Assembly (NCBI GenBank): GCA_965249765.1 | Contig: CBDFMR010000005.1 | Coordinates: forward strand, 2,817,582 to 2,881,581 | Reading direction: 5' to 3' | DNA: 64,000 bases | Origin: CBDFMR01 sp965249765 | GTDB taxonomy: Bacteria > Bacteroidota > Bacteroidia > Chitinophagales > Saprospiraceae | Shown: positions 19,104 to 28,513 of the stretch, one piece after another | How positions within the stretch are numbered: the stretch's first letter is position 1 | Layout of the letters: each line of letters opens with the position of its first letter | The notes under the pieces: model-generated | Told to the model about the DNA's origin: nothing | The model's database searches: none | Seen by the model: the letters and a program-made list of their open reading frames with translations, nothing else | Made by a program: the position numbers and the translations under genes

Positions 19104-20942
19104 GTGAGTAAAAACGAAAGAATAACAGAAAATTTAGTACGTGATATCCTAAGGGACTTGAATTACTACGAAAATGAAGAAACAGTAGTAGAAGAACAAA
19201 AAAGTCAGATAGAGGAAGTTAAGAAGTCATTAAAAGGTGCAAGTAAAACAGGAAAAGGCGGAATAGGAGCACCTGAATTTATAATTTCAACTTCTGGAAC
19301 ACCTGATTTTTTACTCGTTTTTGAATGTAAAGCAGATACAAAAAAACACCAAAGCCCTAAACTTAATAAACCAGTAGAATTTGCTGTTGATGGCGTTTTA
19401 CATTATGCCAAAAAATTAGCAAAATCATATAATGTAATAGCAATTGCAGTAAGTGGTCAGACAAAATCAAGTCTAAAAATATCAAATTGGATAATCCCAA
19501 AAGGAAACACAGAAGCTAAACCACTTACAAACAAATCTGGAAAGAAAATATCAACCCTTATTCCTTTAGAAGATTACATTGAACACGGAACTTTTGACCC
19601 TGATGTTGCAAAAAGCCGTCAAACTGATTTAATGGAATTTTCAAGAGACCTTCACAACTTTATGCGTGACTACGCTAAACTAACAGAAAGTGAAAAGCCT
19701 TTATTAGTTAGTGGAACTTTAATTGCATTGAGAAATAAGGCATTTACGAAAAGTTTTGATGTTTATAAACCCGAAGAATTGCAAAAAGAATGGATGCGAG
19801 TCATCAAAGAAGAATTTAAAAAAGCTGATATTCCAAATTCTAAAGAATACAGTATAACTCAACCTTTTTCTTCTATTGCTGTACATCCAAACTTGGGAAA
19901 ATCACAAGCTAAGTTTCCTCAAGGTATTTTATTTGAATTAATTAAAATGCTAAATGAAAAGGTTTGGCCTTTCATTAGTGTCTATCACGATTTTGATGTA
20001 GTGGGTCAATTTTATGGTGAATTTTTGAAATATACAGGCGGAGATAAAAAAGCATTAGGTATTGTTTTAACACCAAGGCACGTTACCGAAATTTTTGCTC
20101 TCATTGCGAATGTACAAAAGGATAGTAAAGTTCTTGATACTTGTGCTGGGACTGGTGGTTTTTTAATTTCTGCTATGCACCAGATGTTTAAAAAATCGGA
20201 AACAAAAGAAGATAAAGAAAAAATTAAAAAAGAAGGACTTATTGGAATTGAAAACCAACCACAAATGTACGCTCTTGCTGCAAGCAATATGATTTTGCGA
20301 GGAGATGGAAAAGCCAATCTTCATCAAGGTAGTTGTTTTGATGAAGCCATAGCCAAAGAGGTTAAAAAACAAAAGTGTACGGTTGGAATGATAAATCCGC
20401 CATATTCACAAAGTGATGAGGATTTACACGAACTTGTCTTTGTTAAACAAATGTTAGATTGCATAGATAAAAATGGAATAGGCATAGCGATTGTTCCAAT
20501 GTCTTGTGCAATTTCACCCCATCCTAAAAGAGCTGAGTTACTAAAACATCATACACTTGATGCAGTAATGTCAATGCCAACTGAATTATTTTATCCTGTT
20601 GGTACAGTTACTTGTATTATGGTATTTAAAGCACATATTTCTCACGAAATAAGTAATTACAAAACTTGGTTTGGTTATTGGAAAGTAGATGGATATATAA
20701 AATCAAAACATAAAGGACGTATTGACCAATACGACAGATGGAATGATATTAGAGACCACTGGGTAGATTCATATCGAAACAGAGAAGATATCCCTGGAGA
20801 ATGCATTAAACAAAGAGTAACATCTGATGATGAGTGGTGTGCAGAAGCATATATGAAAACAGATTATTCTTTAATTGACGAGAGCGTTTTTCAAGAAACC
20901 GTTAAAAAATATATGCTATTTAAACTTAATAACGGTAAGTAA
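19104..20942 (+). CDS. BcgI-like fused restriction endonuclease / N6-adenine methyltransferase subunit
   Basis: 612 aa, GTG start. Residues about 55-80 hold a PD-(D/E)xK-type nuclease core (TPDFLLVFECKAD; D68, E74, K76) in an HsdR-N-like domain. The rest is a gamma-class N6-adenine methyltransferase: motif I DTCAGTGGF near residue 345 (DT in place of the usual DP) and NPPYS at 431. This architecture, with a separate specificity gene overlapping by one base (TAATG), matches type IIB/IIG BcgI-like systems better than classical type I, since no HsdR helicase is present. Expected role: methylate host DNA and cleave unmodified phage DNA. Confidence 0.85.
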   Translation: MSKNERITENLVRDILRDLNYYENEETVVEEQKSQIEEVKKSLKGASKTGKGGIGAPEFIISTSGTPDFLLVFECKADTKKHQSPKLNKPVEFAVDGVLHYAKKLAKSYNVIAIAVSGQTKSSLKISNWIIPKGNTEAKPLTNKSGKKISTLIPLEDYIEHGTFDPDVAKSRQTDLMEFSRDLHNFMRDYAKLTESEKPLLVSGTLIALRNKAFTKSFDVYKPEELQKEWMRVIKEEFKKADIPNSKEYSITQPFSSIAVHPNLGKSQAKFPQGILFELIKMLNEKVWPFISVYHDFDVVGQFYGEFLKYTGGDKKALGIVLTPRHVTEIFALIANVQKDSKVLDTCAGTGGFLISAMHQMFKKSETKEDKEKIKKEGLIGIENQPQMYALAASNMILRGDGKANLHQGSCFDEAIAKEVKKQKCTVGMINPPYSQSDEDLHELVFVKQMLDCIDKNGIGIAIVPMSCAISPHPKRAELLKHHTLDAVMSMPTELFYPVGTVTCIMVFKAHISHEISNYKTWFGYWKVDGYIKSKHKGRIDQYDRWNDIRDHWVDSYRNREDIPGECIKQRVTSDDEWCAEAYMKTDYSLIDESVFQETVKKYMLFKLNNGK

Positions 20943-21889
20943 TGAAATTAGTTAAAGTTTCGGAAATATTTGATGTTGAGTATGGTAATAGTTTAGAATT
21001 AAATAAACTAACACAAAAAGTAGATGGTTTCAATTTTGTTTCAAGAACTGCTAAGAACAACGGTGTTTCAGCAAAAATTGAAGGAATAAAAGAAGTTGAA
21101 CCAAGTCCAGCTGGCACTATTACAGTTTCACTTGGTGGTTCCGTTCTTGAAACATTTGTGCAGTCTAAACCATTTTACTCTGGCTATCATATTTATTGCT
21201 TGAAAGCAAAAACCGATTTATCAATTGAGGAAAAATTATATTACTGTTCGTGTATTTCTGTAAATCGTTATAGATACAATTACGGTAGACAAGCGAATAG
21301 AACTTTAAGAGACTTATTGATTCCAGCCATATCCGAGATTCCAAAATGGATTAATAATGCGGATATAAGTCAATTTGACAACACTAATGAATCATTTCTA
21401 TCAAAACCAACACCGAAAACAAATTCATCAGATTGGATGCCATTTAGACTTGATGAACTTTTTGAATTAAAAAAAGGGAAACGATTAACAAAGGCAAATA
21501 TGACTTCTGGACAAGTTCCTTTTATTGGTGCTATTGACAAAAATAATGGTTATCGACAATTTATCGGGCAAAAACCCATTCACGAAGGAAATACGATATC
21601 TGTCAATTATAATGGTTCTGTTGCAGAATCATTTTATCAACCAGAACCATTTTGGGCATCAGATGACGTAAATGTTCTCTATCCCAAATTTACAATGAAC
21701 CAATATATTGGTCTTTTTATTGCTTCATTAATTAAACTTGAAAAATATCGATTTAATTATGGACGAAAATGGCATTTAGAAAGAATGAGTTCTTCTGAGA
21801 TATATTTACCTGTGAAAAAAGATAAAACACCAGATTATAAGTTTATGGAGAACTATATTAAAACTTTAGATTATTCAAAACAGATATGA
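20942..21889 (+). CDS. Specificity subunit (HsdS/BcgIB-like)
   Basis: 315 aa. Two tandem target-recognition domains are visible from repeated local motifs: FVSRTAKNNGVS ... GTITVSLGGSVLETF in the first half and FIGAIDKNNGY ... NTISVNYNGSVAESF in the second. Each half ends in an RYNYGR/RFNYGR motif before a conserved helix. Small single-chain S proteins with two TRDs fit a BcgI-type B subunit. It overlaps the upstream A subunit by one base and would set the DNA target of both methylation and cleavage. Confidence 0.85.
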   Translation: MKLVKVSEIFDVEYGNSLELNKLTQKVDGFNFVSRTAKNNGVSAKIEGIKEVEPSPAGTITVSLGGSVLETFVQSKPFYSGYHIYCLKAKTDLSIEEKLYYCSCISVNRYRYNYGRQANRTLRDLLIPAISEIPKWINNADISQFDNTNESFLSKPTPKTNSSDWMPFRLDELFELKKGKRLTKANMTSGQVPFIGAIDKNNGYRQFIGQKPIHEGNTISVNYNGSVAESFYQPEPFWASDDVNVLYPKFTMNQYIGLFIASLIKLEKYRFNYGRKWHLERMSSSEIYLPVKKDKTPDYKFMENYIKTLDYSKQI

Positions 21890-21969
21890 TGAAAATAGCC
21901 AACGCATAAAGTCATACACATTTGCAATTTGTCTTGTCCTGAAATAGGTTTACACTAAAACCTTAAAAA

Positions 21970-22452
21970 ATGGACAAAAAAAGTAAAGCAATTCTAGGAT
22001 TAAGATCAGGGATAATAATCCAAAAAGCAAACAAATATTTTTCAGAACCTGAGAAACATTTTATCATTAAAGAATTATTATCAACTGGGTGTACCAAATC
22101 TCAAATTTGGGAAAAATATACTGGCCAGTTAGAAGAACACGGACAATTATTACGTTGGATGAGACAATTGGGATATGATTCTTCTATTAAAACAAGAAGG
22201 CCTAATTTTGACACAAATACAAGTGTAATGGCCACAAAGAAATCAAAAAAAGGAATGAAAACTATTCCGACAACTATTGGGTTTGATGACTTTGAAACGC
22301 TTCAACTCAGAAAAAGAATAACAGAACTCGAAACAAAATTAAAGGATGCTGAAATGAAAACTATTGCTTACGCTACACTGGTTGATATAGCTGAAAAAGA
22401 GTTTAATATTCCGATTAGAAAAAAGTACAATACCAAGTCATCGAAGAAATGA
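21970..22452 (+). CDS. IS3-family OrfA (helix-turn-helix)
   Basis: 160 aa. The N-terminal half looks like a helix-turn-helix (KHFIIKELLSTGCTKSQIWEKYTG). A C-terminal leucine-zipper-like segment follows (LQLRKRITELETKLKDAEMKTIAY), as usual for IS3 OrfA. It ends at TGA 22450-22452, and OrfB continues in the same frame directly after that stop. Confidence 0.85.
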   Translation: MDKKSKAILGLRSGIIIQKANKYFSEPEKHFIIKELLSTGCTKSQIWEKYTGQLEEHGQLLRWMRQLGYDSSIKTRRPNFDTNTSVMATKKSKKGMKTIPTTIGFDDFETLQLRKRITELETKLKDAEMKTIAYATLVDIAEKEFNIPIRKKYNTKSSKK

Positions 22453-23397
22453 AAACAACCTTTTCACATATTAGGATTAGCCAAATTATGTGGTTGGTTT
22501 GGTATTACCAGACAGGCTTATTACAATCATTCTTGGAAGGCATTGGAAGTGGTTAATCAGCATCATATAATTGTTGACCGAGTTAAAGAGATTAGAGATA
22601 ATCATCCAAGATTAGGAACAAGAAAACTTTTTGATATGTTACAACCTTTTTTCAAGGAACATCAAATTAAAATGGGTAGAGACGCCTTATTCAATGTTTT
22701 TTACATCAATCATTTATTAGTAAGAAAACGTAAAAGAAAAATAAGTACAACAAACTCATATCATCGATTTAGAAAATATCCAAATCTCATTAGAGGGTTT
22801 ATTGCTACAGCAATTAATCAATTATGGGTAAGTGATATAACTTACTGGAAGATTGGAGAAAAATACGTGTATATTAGTTTTATAACAGATGCATATTCAC
22901 ATAAAATAGTTGGATATTATGTAGCTAAAACATTAGAAACGATTGAATCTATACAGGCTTTAAAAATGGCTTTTGGTGGTTTAGAAAAAGAAGCAATAGA
23001 ACTAGTCCATCACTCTGACAGAGGAATACAATATTGCAGTAACTCTTATGTAAAGTTATTGCAGGATTATAATGTAAAAATAAGTATGACTGAAAATGGA
23101 GATCCTCTTGAAAATGCTATTGCTGAAAGAATAAACGGAATTATAAAAGAAGAATATTTACATAACTATCAAGTAAACAACTTAAAAGAAGCCAAAGAAC
23201 TACTTAAAGCTGTTGTAGATTTATATAACAATGAAAGACCTCATATGAGCATAAGCAACTTAACACCTAATCAAGTTCATCAATCAACTGAAAAACTAAA
23301 ATTAAACAAATTATGGAAAAACTATTACAAGAAAAATAGTACTATTGTAAAGCAAGAACAGGACGTAAATCAAACTGTAAACTTATTACAGGATTAA
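22453..23397 (+). CDS. IS3-family OrfB DDE transposase
   Basis: Integrase-core transposase with WVSDITYW (first Asp), HHSDRGIQY (second Asp) and ENAIAERINGIIKEEYL (Glu). The coding potential begins right after the OrfA stop (LAKLCGWFGITRQAYY is the usual OrfB N-terminus) in the same frame. No ATG is available there; the first listed alternative start is TTG at 22543, which would drop the HTH-like part. Either UGA readthrough, re-initiation, or a damaged frameshift window is needed. Confidence 0.8.
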   Translation, partial: KQPFHILGLAKLCGWFGITRQAYYNHSWKALEVVNQHHIIVDRVKEIRDNHPRLGTRKLFDMLQPFFKEHQIKMGRDALFNVFYINHLLVRKRKRKISTTNSYHRFRKYPNLIRGFIATAINQLWVSDITYWKIGEKYVYISFITDAYSHKIVGYYVAKTLETIESIQALKMAFGGLEKEAIELVHHSDRGIQYCSNSYVKLLQDYNVKISMTENGDPLENAIAERINGIIKEEYLHNYQVNNLKEAKELLKAVVDLYNNERPHMSISNLTPNQVHQSTEKLKLNKLWKNYYKKNSTIVKQEQDVNQTVNLLQD

Positions 23398-23520
23398 TTA
23401 TTAAAACTGTAAACTTATTTTAGGACGAGACAATTTCACACAAGCCAACGCTTGACCCAAAATTGCAAAAGAGTATGTCTTTGCCATCGCTATCAACAAG
23501 ACGAAAAATAAAGTACGAAA

Positions 23521-23655
23521 ACACAACAATATGTATAGTGCATAGCGGGTTCAGTGCTTGTTTGAGAGTTCATCACTCGCTCTTATTTCAGTGCTGTTTT
23601 GAAAGTTAAATCTCACGTAATCCGCTACGACACCATACACGAGCCGTTACATGCA
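23521..23655 (+). other. attC site 10 (long form)
   Basis: R'' ACACAAC at 23521-23527, R' GTTACATGCA at 23646-23655, with TAGTGCATAGCGG/CCGCTACGACACCATA arms around a long loop. Its R'' does not match the start of the preceding cassette (GTTGTATGCC), a sign of past rearrangement. Confidence 0.85.
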
Positions 23656-23839
23656 ATTCCCCAGATTTGCAGTTCCAAATTTTAGAAAGCAAGCTATAAA
23701 ACTCTCCACAGCAAATTAATTTCCCTCGCTAACGTGAATACATCTTATCTTAGAATTGGCTCTATCAGAGACCGGTTTATTTAATGGTATCTCTGTTCAT
23801 TTCGGTGGACAAGTCCCAGCGTCATTCTGGTACGAGAAG

Positions 23840-24957
23840 GGCTTTGTTGCATGAATAATTTTTTAAAAATAGCTTAGCTATCGCTTGATTAATCATTTGG
23901 TTAAGCTACTTTTTGGCAAACGGGCATACCAAGGCCTGTCATTTTATTTAAGCAAGCTACTTTTATGGCAGCCTCTCTTTGCTGGGTTTCGAACCGACGG
24001 GAGTATAGCTGTGGGCCAAATATTGTCTTGAATCGAAACATTGCTGTTTCTGATAAACTCCGTCTGTGGTATCCACTTTGCTGTTTCCATTTCTTTCGAC
24101 CCACCTTTTCTATTTTCTTGATTATCTCATTGCGATCAAGATCCAGTAACTCGTCATTTTCATCTACCCAGTACATTGCATTTTCCTGTGGAGGTATTAC
24201 CCCCTCTATCTGTTTTTCCTTGAGCATTTCCCATATTTCATATGTGTCATAGGCTCCATCTGCTCCAAAGCGGTCTATAGGACTTTTTACCTGATCCAAT
24301 AATTGTGGAACCTGCTGAGCATCTCCATCTCCTTTGCTGTTTTTTGTCAGTACCTGTGCATGTATATATCCGGTCTTTTCATCTACTCCCAAATGTAGCT
24401 TACGCCACGTCCTGCGCTTATTATACCCATGTTTACGTACCTTCCATTCCCCTTCTCCATATACCTTGAGTCCCGTTGAATCAAATACTATAAACATGGG
24501 GCCCTTTGTTTTGGGAACATCCATTTTTACTTCCACTTGTTTTGCCCTACGGCTTATTTGACAATAGCTCGGAACGCTCAATTCTATCCCCATCATGCCT
24601 AACAATGAACTGGCAAAACCCTCTAATTGTCGGTACTTCAACCCAAATACTACCTTGAGCTGTAGCAAGCTCCTCATGCATTGCCCAGAATATTTATACT
24701 GGGCTCCTTTTTGATTAGGACCTTGGTAATACCAGCAGCCTAATAAGGCCTCATCAAACCATATAGTTATGTCTCCTCGTTTTACAAGACTCCTATTGTA
24801 TTCTCTCCAATTTGTGACCTTATACTTGTTTTTCTTCTGCTTTTTTTGCTTTTCCCCAACCTTAGTTTCTTGCTTTGTCATGTGGCTTGCTTTGTAAGGT
24901 TGGTCTCTCAAAGATACTATCTCCATCTCTTTTATCATCCATTCATGCAACAAAGCC
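23840..24957 (-). mobile_element. IS5-family (IS903-like) element, copy 1
   Basis: 1118 bp with perfect 17-bp inverted ends GGCTTTGTTGCATGAAT. Flanked by the 9-bp direct repeat TACGAGAAG (23831-23839, 24958-24966), a target duplication of the size usual for the IS903 group. Confidence 0.95.
23901..24938 (-). CDS. IS5-family DDE transposase (copy 1)
   Basis: About 345 aa from ATG 24938; the frame stays open for five more codons to a TTG. DDE residues sit in FIVFDSTGLKVYG, FGADGAYD and the YHRRSLSETAMFRFK signature (Y-2-R-3-E-6-K). The N-terminal Lys-rich stretch precedes a DUF772-like segment. It inserts into and silences the RNA region of IS110 copy 4. Confidence 0.93.
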   Translation of the reverse strand: MIKEMEIVSLRDQPYKASHMTKQETKVGEKQKKQKKNKYKVTNWREYNRSLVKRGDITIWFDEALLGCWYYQGPNQKGAQYKYSGQCMRSLLQLKVVFGLKYRQLEGFASSLLGMMGIELSVPSYCQISRRAKQVEVKMDVPKTKGPMFIVFDSTGLKVYGEGEWKVRKHGYNKRRTWRKLHLGVDEKTGYIHAQVLTKNSKGDGDAQQVPQLLDQVKSPIDRFGADGAYDTYEIWEMLKEKQIEGVIPPQENAMYWVDENDELLDLDRNEIIKKIEKVGRKKWKQQSGYHRRSLSETAMFRFKTIFGPQLYSRRFETQQREAAIKVACLNKMTGLGMPVCQKVA

Positions 24958-25106
24958 TACGAGAAGTAAAAAGTCCCTAATTCACGTTTAGGGACAGTTG
25001 ATAAATTTCAATGGTGGTCACGCTTTGGCGTGAACCCCGATCAGAATAATTTTCAATAATAAAGATACTTCTTGTTAGAGTCTATTTTATAATCTAAATC
25101 TATAAA

Positions 25107-26516
25107 ATGGAAAAGAAGGCAATCTCGATGCAAATCATCAATCCTAATTGTGCGGGGATAGATGTAGGAAGCCGAAGTCACTTTGTGGCATTAGGTCAAG
25201 CAAACAAAGATGTAAGAGAATTCGGAGTGTATGCCGAAGATCTAAAAGCACTATCAAAATGGTTGCACTCAAAAGATATCACAAGTGTAGCTATGGAGTC
25301 CACTGGAACCTACTGGCAGAACCTCTTTGTAGAGCTGATGAATTCAGGTCTTGAGGTCATACTTACCAATGGTAAGTTTACAAAGAATATCAATCGGAAA
25401 AAGACAGATGTACTAGATTCTCAATGGATACAAAAGATGCATACTCTGGGTTTACTTCCAGCAAGTTTTTTGCCAGATGAAACCACTGAGAAGCTGAGAA
25501 CTTTATGTAGACATAGAGCCAAGATGATCGCTCAAAAAGCCGACACATCACATAAAATGCAGAAGTTTCTCAAGTGGCTAAATTTCAGACTAGATGTGGT
25601 CGTCAGAGATGTGACTGGTCTTACAGGAATCAAAATAATAGAAGCAATTTGTAATGGTGATTTAGATCCAAAATCTCTAGCAACTCACAGACATTACAAT
25701 TGCAAAAAATCAGAAGAGGAGATTGCCAAGGCCTTAGTGTCAAATGAAAGAAAAGATTACCTCTTTGGGCTGAAGCAAGAGTTCAAGCGATACAGATTCT
25801 ATCAATCTATGATAAAAGAATGTGATTTTGAAATTGCAGATTTCTTGCAGAATTTTATTAATCAGAAGCAAGGAGTAGTCGACGATCTTCCTACCAAAAA
25901 ACCATATAAGAAACAAAATAAGAATGGCCTAAAAGGTATTGATTTAAATATAATATCATATCAATACTTTAATGGAGTTGACCTGATGGCAATACCAGGA
26001 GTAAGCCACAGTACAGTTCTCACATTCATGAGCGAAATAGGTCCAGAAGGACTGAAGAAATTCTCTTCTGCCAAGAAGTTTGCTTCATGGCTTAGGTTGG
26101 CCCCCAACAACAAAATGAGTGGAGGAAGAATCTTATCCAATAGAATACCTAAAGGAAGTAATCGACTTAAGATCGCTTTGAGAAATGCTGCAAATGCAGT
26201 TGGCAATTTAAAAGACTCGGATCTAGGTAAGTTCTTCAAAAAGATAGCTTTTCGAAAAGGTAGACAAGCAGCTATCACAGCAACCGCCAGAAAACTTGCA
26301 GTCATCCTTTGGAATATGGTTACCAAGAGGGAGCAATACAATCCAACAAATCAATATGTATTCCTTGATGAAAAACGAAGAGCTATAGCTCAGCTCAGAA
26401 AGAAAATTAGTAAATTTGGTATTGACCCCAATGATTTGGGAATCTTCAGCAGACAGAAATACAAATTAGCTTACGAGAAAAAGAGAATTGATAATCAAGG
26501 GGTTAGAGAACGTTAG
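25107..26516 (+). CDS. IS110-family DEDD transposase (copy 4 variant)
   Basis: 469 aa and differs from the other copies by Ser for Cys in KTDVLDSQWI plus silent changes. The catalytic residues are intact. With its left-end RNA interrupted by an IS5 element, it is probably not autonomous. Confidence 0.93.
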   Translation: MEKKAISMQIINPNCAGIDVGSRSHFVALGQANKDVREFGVYAEDLKALSKWLHSKDITSVAMESTGTYWQNLFVELMNSGLEVILTNGKFTKNINRKKTDVLDSQWIQKMHTLGLLPASFLPDETTEKLRTLCRHRAKMIAQKADTSHKMQKFLKWLNFRLDVVVRDVTGLTGIKIIEAICNGDLDPKSLATHRHYNCKKSEEEIAKALVSNERKDYLFGLKQEFKRYRFYQSMIKECDFEIADFLQNFINQKQGVVDDLPTKKPYKKQNKNGLKGIDLNIISYQYFNGVDLMAIPGVSHSTVLTFMSEIGPEGLKKFSSAKKFASWLRLAPNNKMSGGRILSNRIPKGSNRLKIALRNAANAVGNLKDSDLGKFFKKIAFRKGRQAAITATARKLAVILWNMVTKREQYNPTNQYVFLDEKRRAIAQLRKKISKFGIDPNDLGIFSRQKYKLAYEKKRIDNQGVRER

Positions 26517-26523
26517 TCAGAAT

Positions 26524-26891
26524 TCCCCGAAATTGGCCGCCAAAATTCGAACAAAAATTTACTAATTTCTCCAAGCCCAATAAGACCATTTTTATAACGA
26601 AACTATTGACTATCTTTAAGAACAGTCAGATCTAAGCTCGATGTTTTAAATAGTGTGAATTCATGAAAATGGATCAACCTCATCAGAATTCGGAGCTAGG
26701 TGCTTTAGTGAAAGACCAAATGGTGGAGCATTTGCTACCCCGAATACAATAGTATAATGATTCAAAATTAGACAAGCACCTGTTCTGACAACTTTTTTAT
26801 TGGACCTTAAGTTGTTCCAGCTTGGGAAAGAAATATTTTGTACCTAACTTTAAAAATTAGGCGTTTTAGTGCCGTTTCGTTATATACAATA
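26524..26891 (+). repeat. 368-bp duplicated cassette leader (copy 1)
   Basis: About 99% identical to 45240-45607; I count three differences. Both copies lie immediately after an IS110 right end. At 45240 it leads into the GMC oxidoreductase gene. Here it stops at 26891 (..CAATA) and palindrome P3 follows. The duplication therefore spans IS110 plus this leader and probably arose by recombination between IS110 copies. Confidence 0.9.
26663..26752 (+). CDS. Candidate 29-aa small protein in the duplicated leader (copy 1)
   Basis: ATG to TAG, 29 codons, with an amphipathic-looking helix (LGALVKDQMVEHLL). The only two differences from the copy at 45379 inside this frame (CCT/CCC and CTA/CTG) are synonymous third-position changes. 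That weakly supports coding. No clear ribosome site; it could equally be untranslated leader. Confidence 0.3.
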   Translation: MKMDQPHQNSELGALVKDQMVEHLLPRIQ

Positions 26892-26893
26892 TA

Positions 26894-26973
26894 GCCAACT
26901 CGCATAAGGCACATTTGGGTTTTGCCAATCTCAAAGCCACCACAGAAAAACCCAAAAGAGCCTTATCTGCCAA
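26894..26973 (+). repeat. Structured palindrome P3 (left of the methyltransferase/GHKL operon)
   Basis: Arms AAGGC-A-C-A-TTT-GGGTTTT and AAAACCC-AAA-A-G-A-GCCTT, with the two A.A mismatches seen in P1, P2 and P4. Bordered by GCCAACTCGCAT and TCTGCCAA. Loop contains CAAAGCCACCACA, which is also found in P4. Confidence 0.75.
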
Positions 26974-27042
26974 ATGGAAAAGATAAATCACAGCTTATCT
27001 TTTTTATTGACAGATTCTATACATTTTTATAAATTTGTGCTT

Positions 27043-27050
27043 TATTTTTG
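27043..27050 (+). promoter_or_regulatory. Bacteroidota-type -7 element (TATTTTTG)
   Basis: Matches TAnnTTTG about 19 bp before the ATG at 27069, so the Xre mRNA would have a very short leader. No convincing -33 TTG at the usual distance. Confidence 0.4.
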
Positions 27051-27068
27051 ACAAAGTTTTCAATATCT

Positions 27069-27278
27069 ATGATGAATACCATTAAAAAAGTATTAAAGCG
27101 ACAAGGGCGGACTCAAAAATGGTTGTCAGATAGAGTTGGGAAAAGCTATGTGGCCGTTACCAATTATTGTAACAATAACACACAGCCAACTATTCCAGTA
27201 CTCTTTCAGATTGCGGAGCTCTTGGATGTAGATGTCCGAGATCTACTCATTTCAACCAAAACAAAATCTGAGCAATAG
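27069..27278 (+). CDS. Xre-family helix-turn-helix regulator
   Basis: 69 aa from ATG 27069; ATG 27072 and an upstream TTG at 27048 are alternatives. A single HTH_3 domain reads KRQGRTQKWLSDRVGKSYVAVTNYCNNN followed by PTIPVLFQIAELLDVDVRDLL, the common Xre layout. Its stop TAG overlaps the GTG start of the methyltransferase by one base, so the two are coupled. In restriction-modification operons such small Xre proteins often act as controller proteins that time methylase and effector expression. That role is inferred. Confidence 0.88.
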   Translation: MMNTIKKVLKRQGRTQKWLSDRVGKSYVAVTNYCNNNTQPTIPVLFQIAELLDVDVRDLLISTKTKSEQ

Positions 27279-28513
27279 TGAAACAAAATAATCCAACATA
27301 TATTGATCTATTTGCCGGATGTGGTGGTTTATCACTGGGGCTGAATCAATCAGGGTGGAAGGGTCTGTTTGCTATCGAAAAAAGCCCTTTTGCTTTTGCT
27401 ACTCTCAAATACAACCTGATTGATAAATTAAATCACTTTGATTGGCCGGACTGGCTTGAAACCAAGGAGTATGATATAAATAAAATACTCAAGACTAAAA
27501 AGAATGAATTAATCTCTTTAAGAAACAAAGTTGATTTAGTTGTTGGCGGCCCTCCCTGTCAAGGATTTTCAACCGCAGGTAGGCGGATAGAATCTGACAG
27601 TAGAAACCAGCTGGTTACCTCTTATATAAAGTTCATTCGACTTGTTCAGCCAAAAATGATATTCTTTGAAAATGTAAAGGGTTTTACACAACGGTTCGGT
27701 AACAACAAAACGAAAGGAATAAAGTACTCAGACTATGTAATTAAGGGATTAAGAAGAAAGGGTATAAACTTTACTGGATATGAAGTTTTAGGCGAATTGA
27801 TCAACTTCGCAGAATATGGAGTTCCACAAAAGAGAACTCGGTTTATTTTGGTGGGAGTCAGAAAAGATATTTATAATCAATCATTACTTCCTGAAAGTTT
27901 TTTTAAGACTATTTTTAAGAACAGAGAACAATTCCTAATCAACAAAAAAATTGGACTTTCTAACAGTATTAAAGATGCCATATCTGATTTATTAGCAAAG
28001 AATGGATTGGTCGATTGTCCAGATTCAAAGGGTTTTAAGTCAGGGAAATATTCATTGGCTCAATGTGATTACCAAAGATTTGTTCGTAGAGCAGCACAAA
28101 ATGATGTTCCAGACAGTCACAGATTTACAAATCACACTACAGAGATGGTTGAAGTCTTTAAAACTCTTTTAAATCAAGCACCAAAGGGGAAAAAAATAGA
28201 AGGAAAGAATCGAAAAAAGTACGGCCTTAAGAAAAGAGGAATAGTCGTATTCGATGAGAACTTACCTGCCAATACTATTACTTCTCACCCAGATGATTAT
28301 GTTCATTATTCTGAACCTCGGATATTGACCGTTCGTGAGAGTGCAAGAATTCAATCCTTTCCCGACTGGTTTGAATTTAAAGAGAAATACACAACTGGTG
28401 GCAAACTAAGAAAAACTGAAGTGCCTCGATATACACAAGTTGGTAATGCCATACCTCCATTATTTGGCGAACAAGCAGGCCTTGCACTAAAACAACTTTT
28501 GAATGGCAAATGA
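27278..28513 (+). CDS. C5-cytosine DNA methyltransferase
   Basis: 411 aa, GTG start. Ordered motifs are clear: I (YIDLFAGCGGLSLG), IV (GGPPCQGFSTAG with catalytic Cys94), VI (FFENVKGF), VIII (QKRTRFILVG), IX (LTVRESARIQSFP) and X (QVGNAIPPLFGEQAG). The variable target-recognition region lies between VIII and IX. It presumably marks host DNA as self for the downstream ATPase/receiver module. Its 3' end overlaps the next gene by 11 bp. No conventional restriction endonuclease follows. Confidence 0.95.
   Translation: MKQNNPTYIDLFAGCGGLSLGLNQSGWKGLFAIEKSPFAFATLKYNLIDKLNHFDWPDWLETKEYDINKILKTKKNELISLRNKVDLVVGGPPCQGFSTAGRRIESDSRNQLVTSYIKFIRLVQPKMIFFENVKGFTQRFGNNKTKGIKYSDYVIKGLRRKGINFTGYEVLGELINFAEYGVPQKRTRFILVGVRKDIYNQSLLPESFFKTIFKNREQFLINKKIGLSNSIKDAISDLLAKNGLVDCPDSKGFKSGKYSLAQCDYQRFVRRAAQNDVPDSHRFTNHTTEMVEVFKTLLNQAPKGKKIEGKNRKKYGLKKRGIVVFDENLPANTITSHPDDYVHYSEPRILTVRESARIQSFPDWFEFKEKYTTGGKLRKTEVPRYTQVGNAIPPLFGEQAGLALKQLLNGK

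Larger units (their letters stand above)
21930..23432 (+). mobile_element. IS3-family (IS150-like) insertion sequence
   Basis: 1503 bp. Imperfect terminal repeats TGTCTTGTCCTGAAATAGGT and its match on the right (TGTCTCGTCCTAAAATAAGT when reversed). Both ends abut ATT (21927-21929, 23433-23435), a 3-bp target duplication. Two ORFs, orfA and DDE orfB. Confidence 0.9.
21898..23490 (+). repeat. Structured palindrome P2, split by an IS3 element
   Basis: The left part is 21898-21929 and the right part 23433-23490. After removing the IS and one ATT duplication, the arms pair as ATAC-A-C-A-TTT-GCAATTT with AAATTGC-AAA-A-G-A-GTAT. It shows the same two A.A mismatches as P1, and GCCAACGC on both outer sides. 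Directly repeated with P1 around the BcgI-like operon. Confidence 0.75.
23656..26523 (+). mobile_element. IS110-family element, copy 4 (interrupted by an IS5-family element)
   Basis: Starts 10 nt after the G of R' GTTACATGCA and ends CAGA-AT at 26523. An IS5-family element sits in its left-end RNA region, splitting the predicted bridge RNA. Its transposase has a Cys-to-Ser change and a few silent changes not seen in other copies. It is therefore slightly older or of separate descent. Confidence 0.9.
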
